Assembly (NCBI GenBank): GCA_026706505.1
Contig: JAPOYQ010000694.1
Location: 1-5,276 of the forward strand
Reading direction: 5' to 3'
From: Gemmatimonadota bacterium
Lineage (GTDB): Bacteria; Latescibacterota; UBA2968; UBA8231
DNA: 5,276 nucleotides
Part shown: positions 4,907 to 5,276 of the stretch, in pieces
Numbering within the stretch: the stretch's first letter is position 1
How the letters are laid out: each line of letters starts with the position of its first letter
The notes under the pieces: generated by a model
Database searches by the model: none
Told to the model about the DNA's origin: nothing
What the model saw: only the letters and a program-made list of their open reading frames with translations
Program-made: the position numbers and the translations under genes

Positions 4907-5276
4907 ATGACTCCGACAATCACCCTGCAACAACAAGTGATAGAAGGGGCCCAAAAAGGTCCCAACCTGATGATCTTGGGCGGCGTCCACGGCGACGAGT
5001 TCGAGTCTATGGCAGCCATCCGCCGCCTGCTGGACCACCTCGACCCAACAGACTTGCGGGGCCGCCTCACCGCCATCCCAGTAGTCAACGAGGCCGCCTA
5101 TTGGCGCGGCCAGCGCACGGCCGAGGACGAGCTAGACTTGGCTCGCACCTGCCCAGGCCTCCCCGACGGCTCGATCACCGAACGCACGGCCCACGCCGTC
5201 AGTGAGGAAATCCGCCAAGCCGACTATCTCATCGACTTGCACAGCGGCGGGATAGTAATGGAATTCTATCCTACCG
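4907..5276 (+). CDS. Succinylglutamate desuccinylase/aspartoacylase (AstE/AspA) family zinc hydrolase, 3' end cut by window edge
   Basis: 123 codons are visible from ATG 4907, and the frame runs off the right edge. The zinc site of this M14-like carboxypeptidase-fold family is clear: LGGVHGDEFES with His28 and Glu31, and LIDLHSGG with His112. IPVVNEAAYWRGQR (57-70) and DELDLARTCPG (74-84) match the P..N....R......DLNR.FPG region, except that the usual Asn of DLNR is Ala78-79 context (DLAR). Family members cleave N-acyl or amide bonds of small acidic amino-acid derivatives such as succinylglutamate, N-acetylaspartate or acetyl-diaminobutyrate; the substrate here cannot be assigned. The ribosome site is weak (GAGCG). 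A TTG at 4880 is in frame but less likely, since the conserved core begins shortly after the ATG. It is separated from the lipoprotein gene by a strong terminator, so it forms a new transcription unit. Confidence 0.88.
   Translation, partial: MTPTITLQQQVIEGAQKGPNLMILGGVHGDEFESMAAIRRLLDHLDPTDLRGRLTAIPVVNEAAYWRGQRTAEDELDLARTCPGLPDGSITERTAHAVSEEIRQADYLIDLHSGGIVMEFYPT

Noticed and set aside
4840..5205. Plus-strand 121-codon frame overlapping the AstE-like gene
   Set aside because: It is in a different frame, Arg/Pro/Gly-rich and without motifs. The frame from 4907 carries the HGDE and DLHSGG zinc motifs.

Overview
The window reads as moderately GC-rich chromosomal DNA from an uncultured-type, probably environmental or marine Gram-negative bacterium. 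A phytanoyl-CoA dioxygenase family protein, a lipoprotein with an S55 peptidase-like domain and an AstE/aspartoacylase-type zinc hydrolase together recall lineages such as Latescibacterota or Poribacteria. That placement is an inference from gene content only and is weak.

Minus strand, 1-1303: a two-gene unit transcribed towards the left edge. First comes an ECF sigma factor (704-1303). Its stop overlaps the start of the next gene (ATGA, 704-707), which has a strong GGAGG ribosome site inside the sigma gene. The second gene is cut by the window edge after 235 codons. It is a strongly diverged, miniaturised homologue of the RNA polymerase beta subunit (RpoB). It keeps the N-terminal FP..T..G.F.I.G..RVVV segment, the SQ(F/Y)...N.L....TH.RR rifampicin-region helix, the RDV.P...YG.VCP..TPEGPNIG segment and the ERID......SA...PF segment. 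It has lost the whole beta lobe (about 300 residues in E. coli) and a further ~70 residues after TPEGPNIG. A sigma factor translationally coupled to a dwarf beta-like polypeptide, in the slot where an anti-sigma factor is usually found, is the main discovery candidate here.

Intergenic, 1304-1482: this region separates the minus-strand unit from the divergent plus-strand gene. It contains a SigW/SigX-like ECF promoter candidate (TGAACC-N16-CGTC) just upstream of the sigma start, which suggests autoregulation. It also holds a sigma70-like promoter facing right, with an inverted repeat in its spacer.

Plus strand, 1483-2439: a complete Fe(II)/2-oxoglutarate oxygenase of the PhyH family. Next comes a roughly 400-bp AT-richer non-coding stretch (2440-2849) with small hairpins but no supported gene. 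It is followed by a complete lipoprotein with a SpoIVB/S55-like serine peptidase domain (2850-4703) and a very strong intrinsic terminator (4770-4809). The window ends inside a zinc-dependent succinylglutamate desuccinylase/aspartoacylase family gene (4907 to the right edge). The three plus-strand genes look like independent transcription units, and nothing ties them functionally to the sigma/RpoB-like pair.
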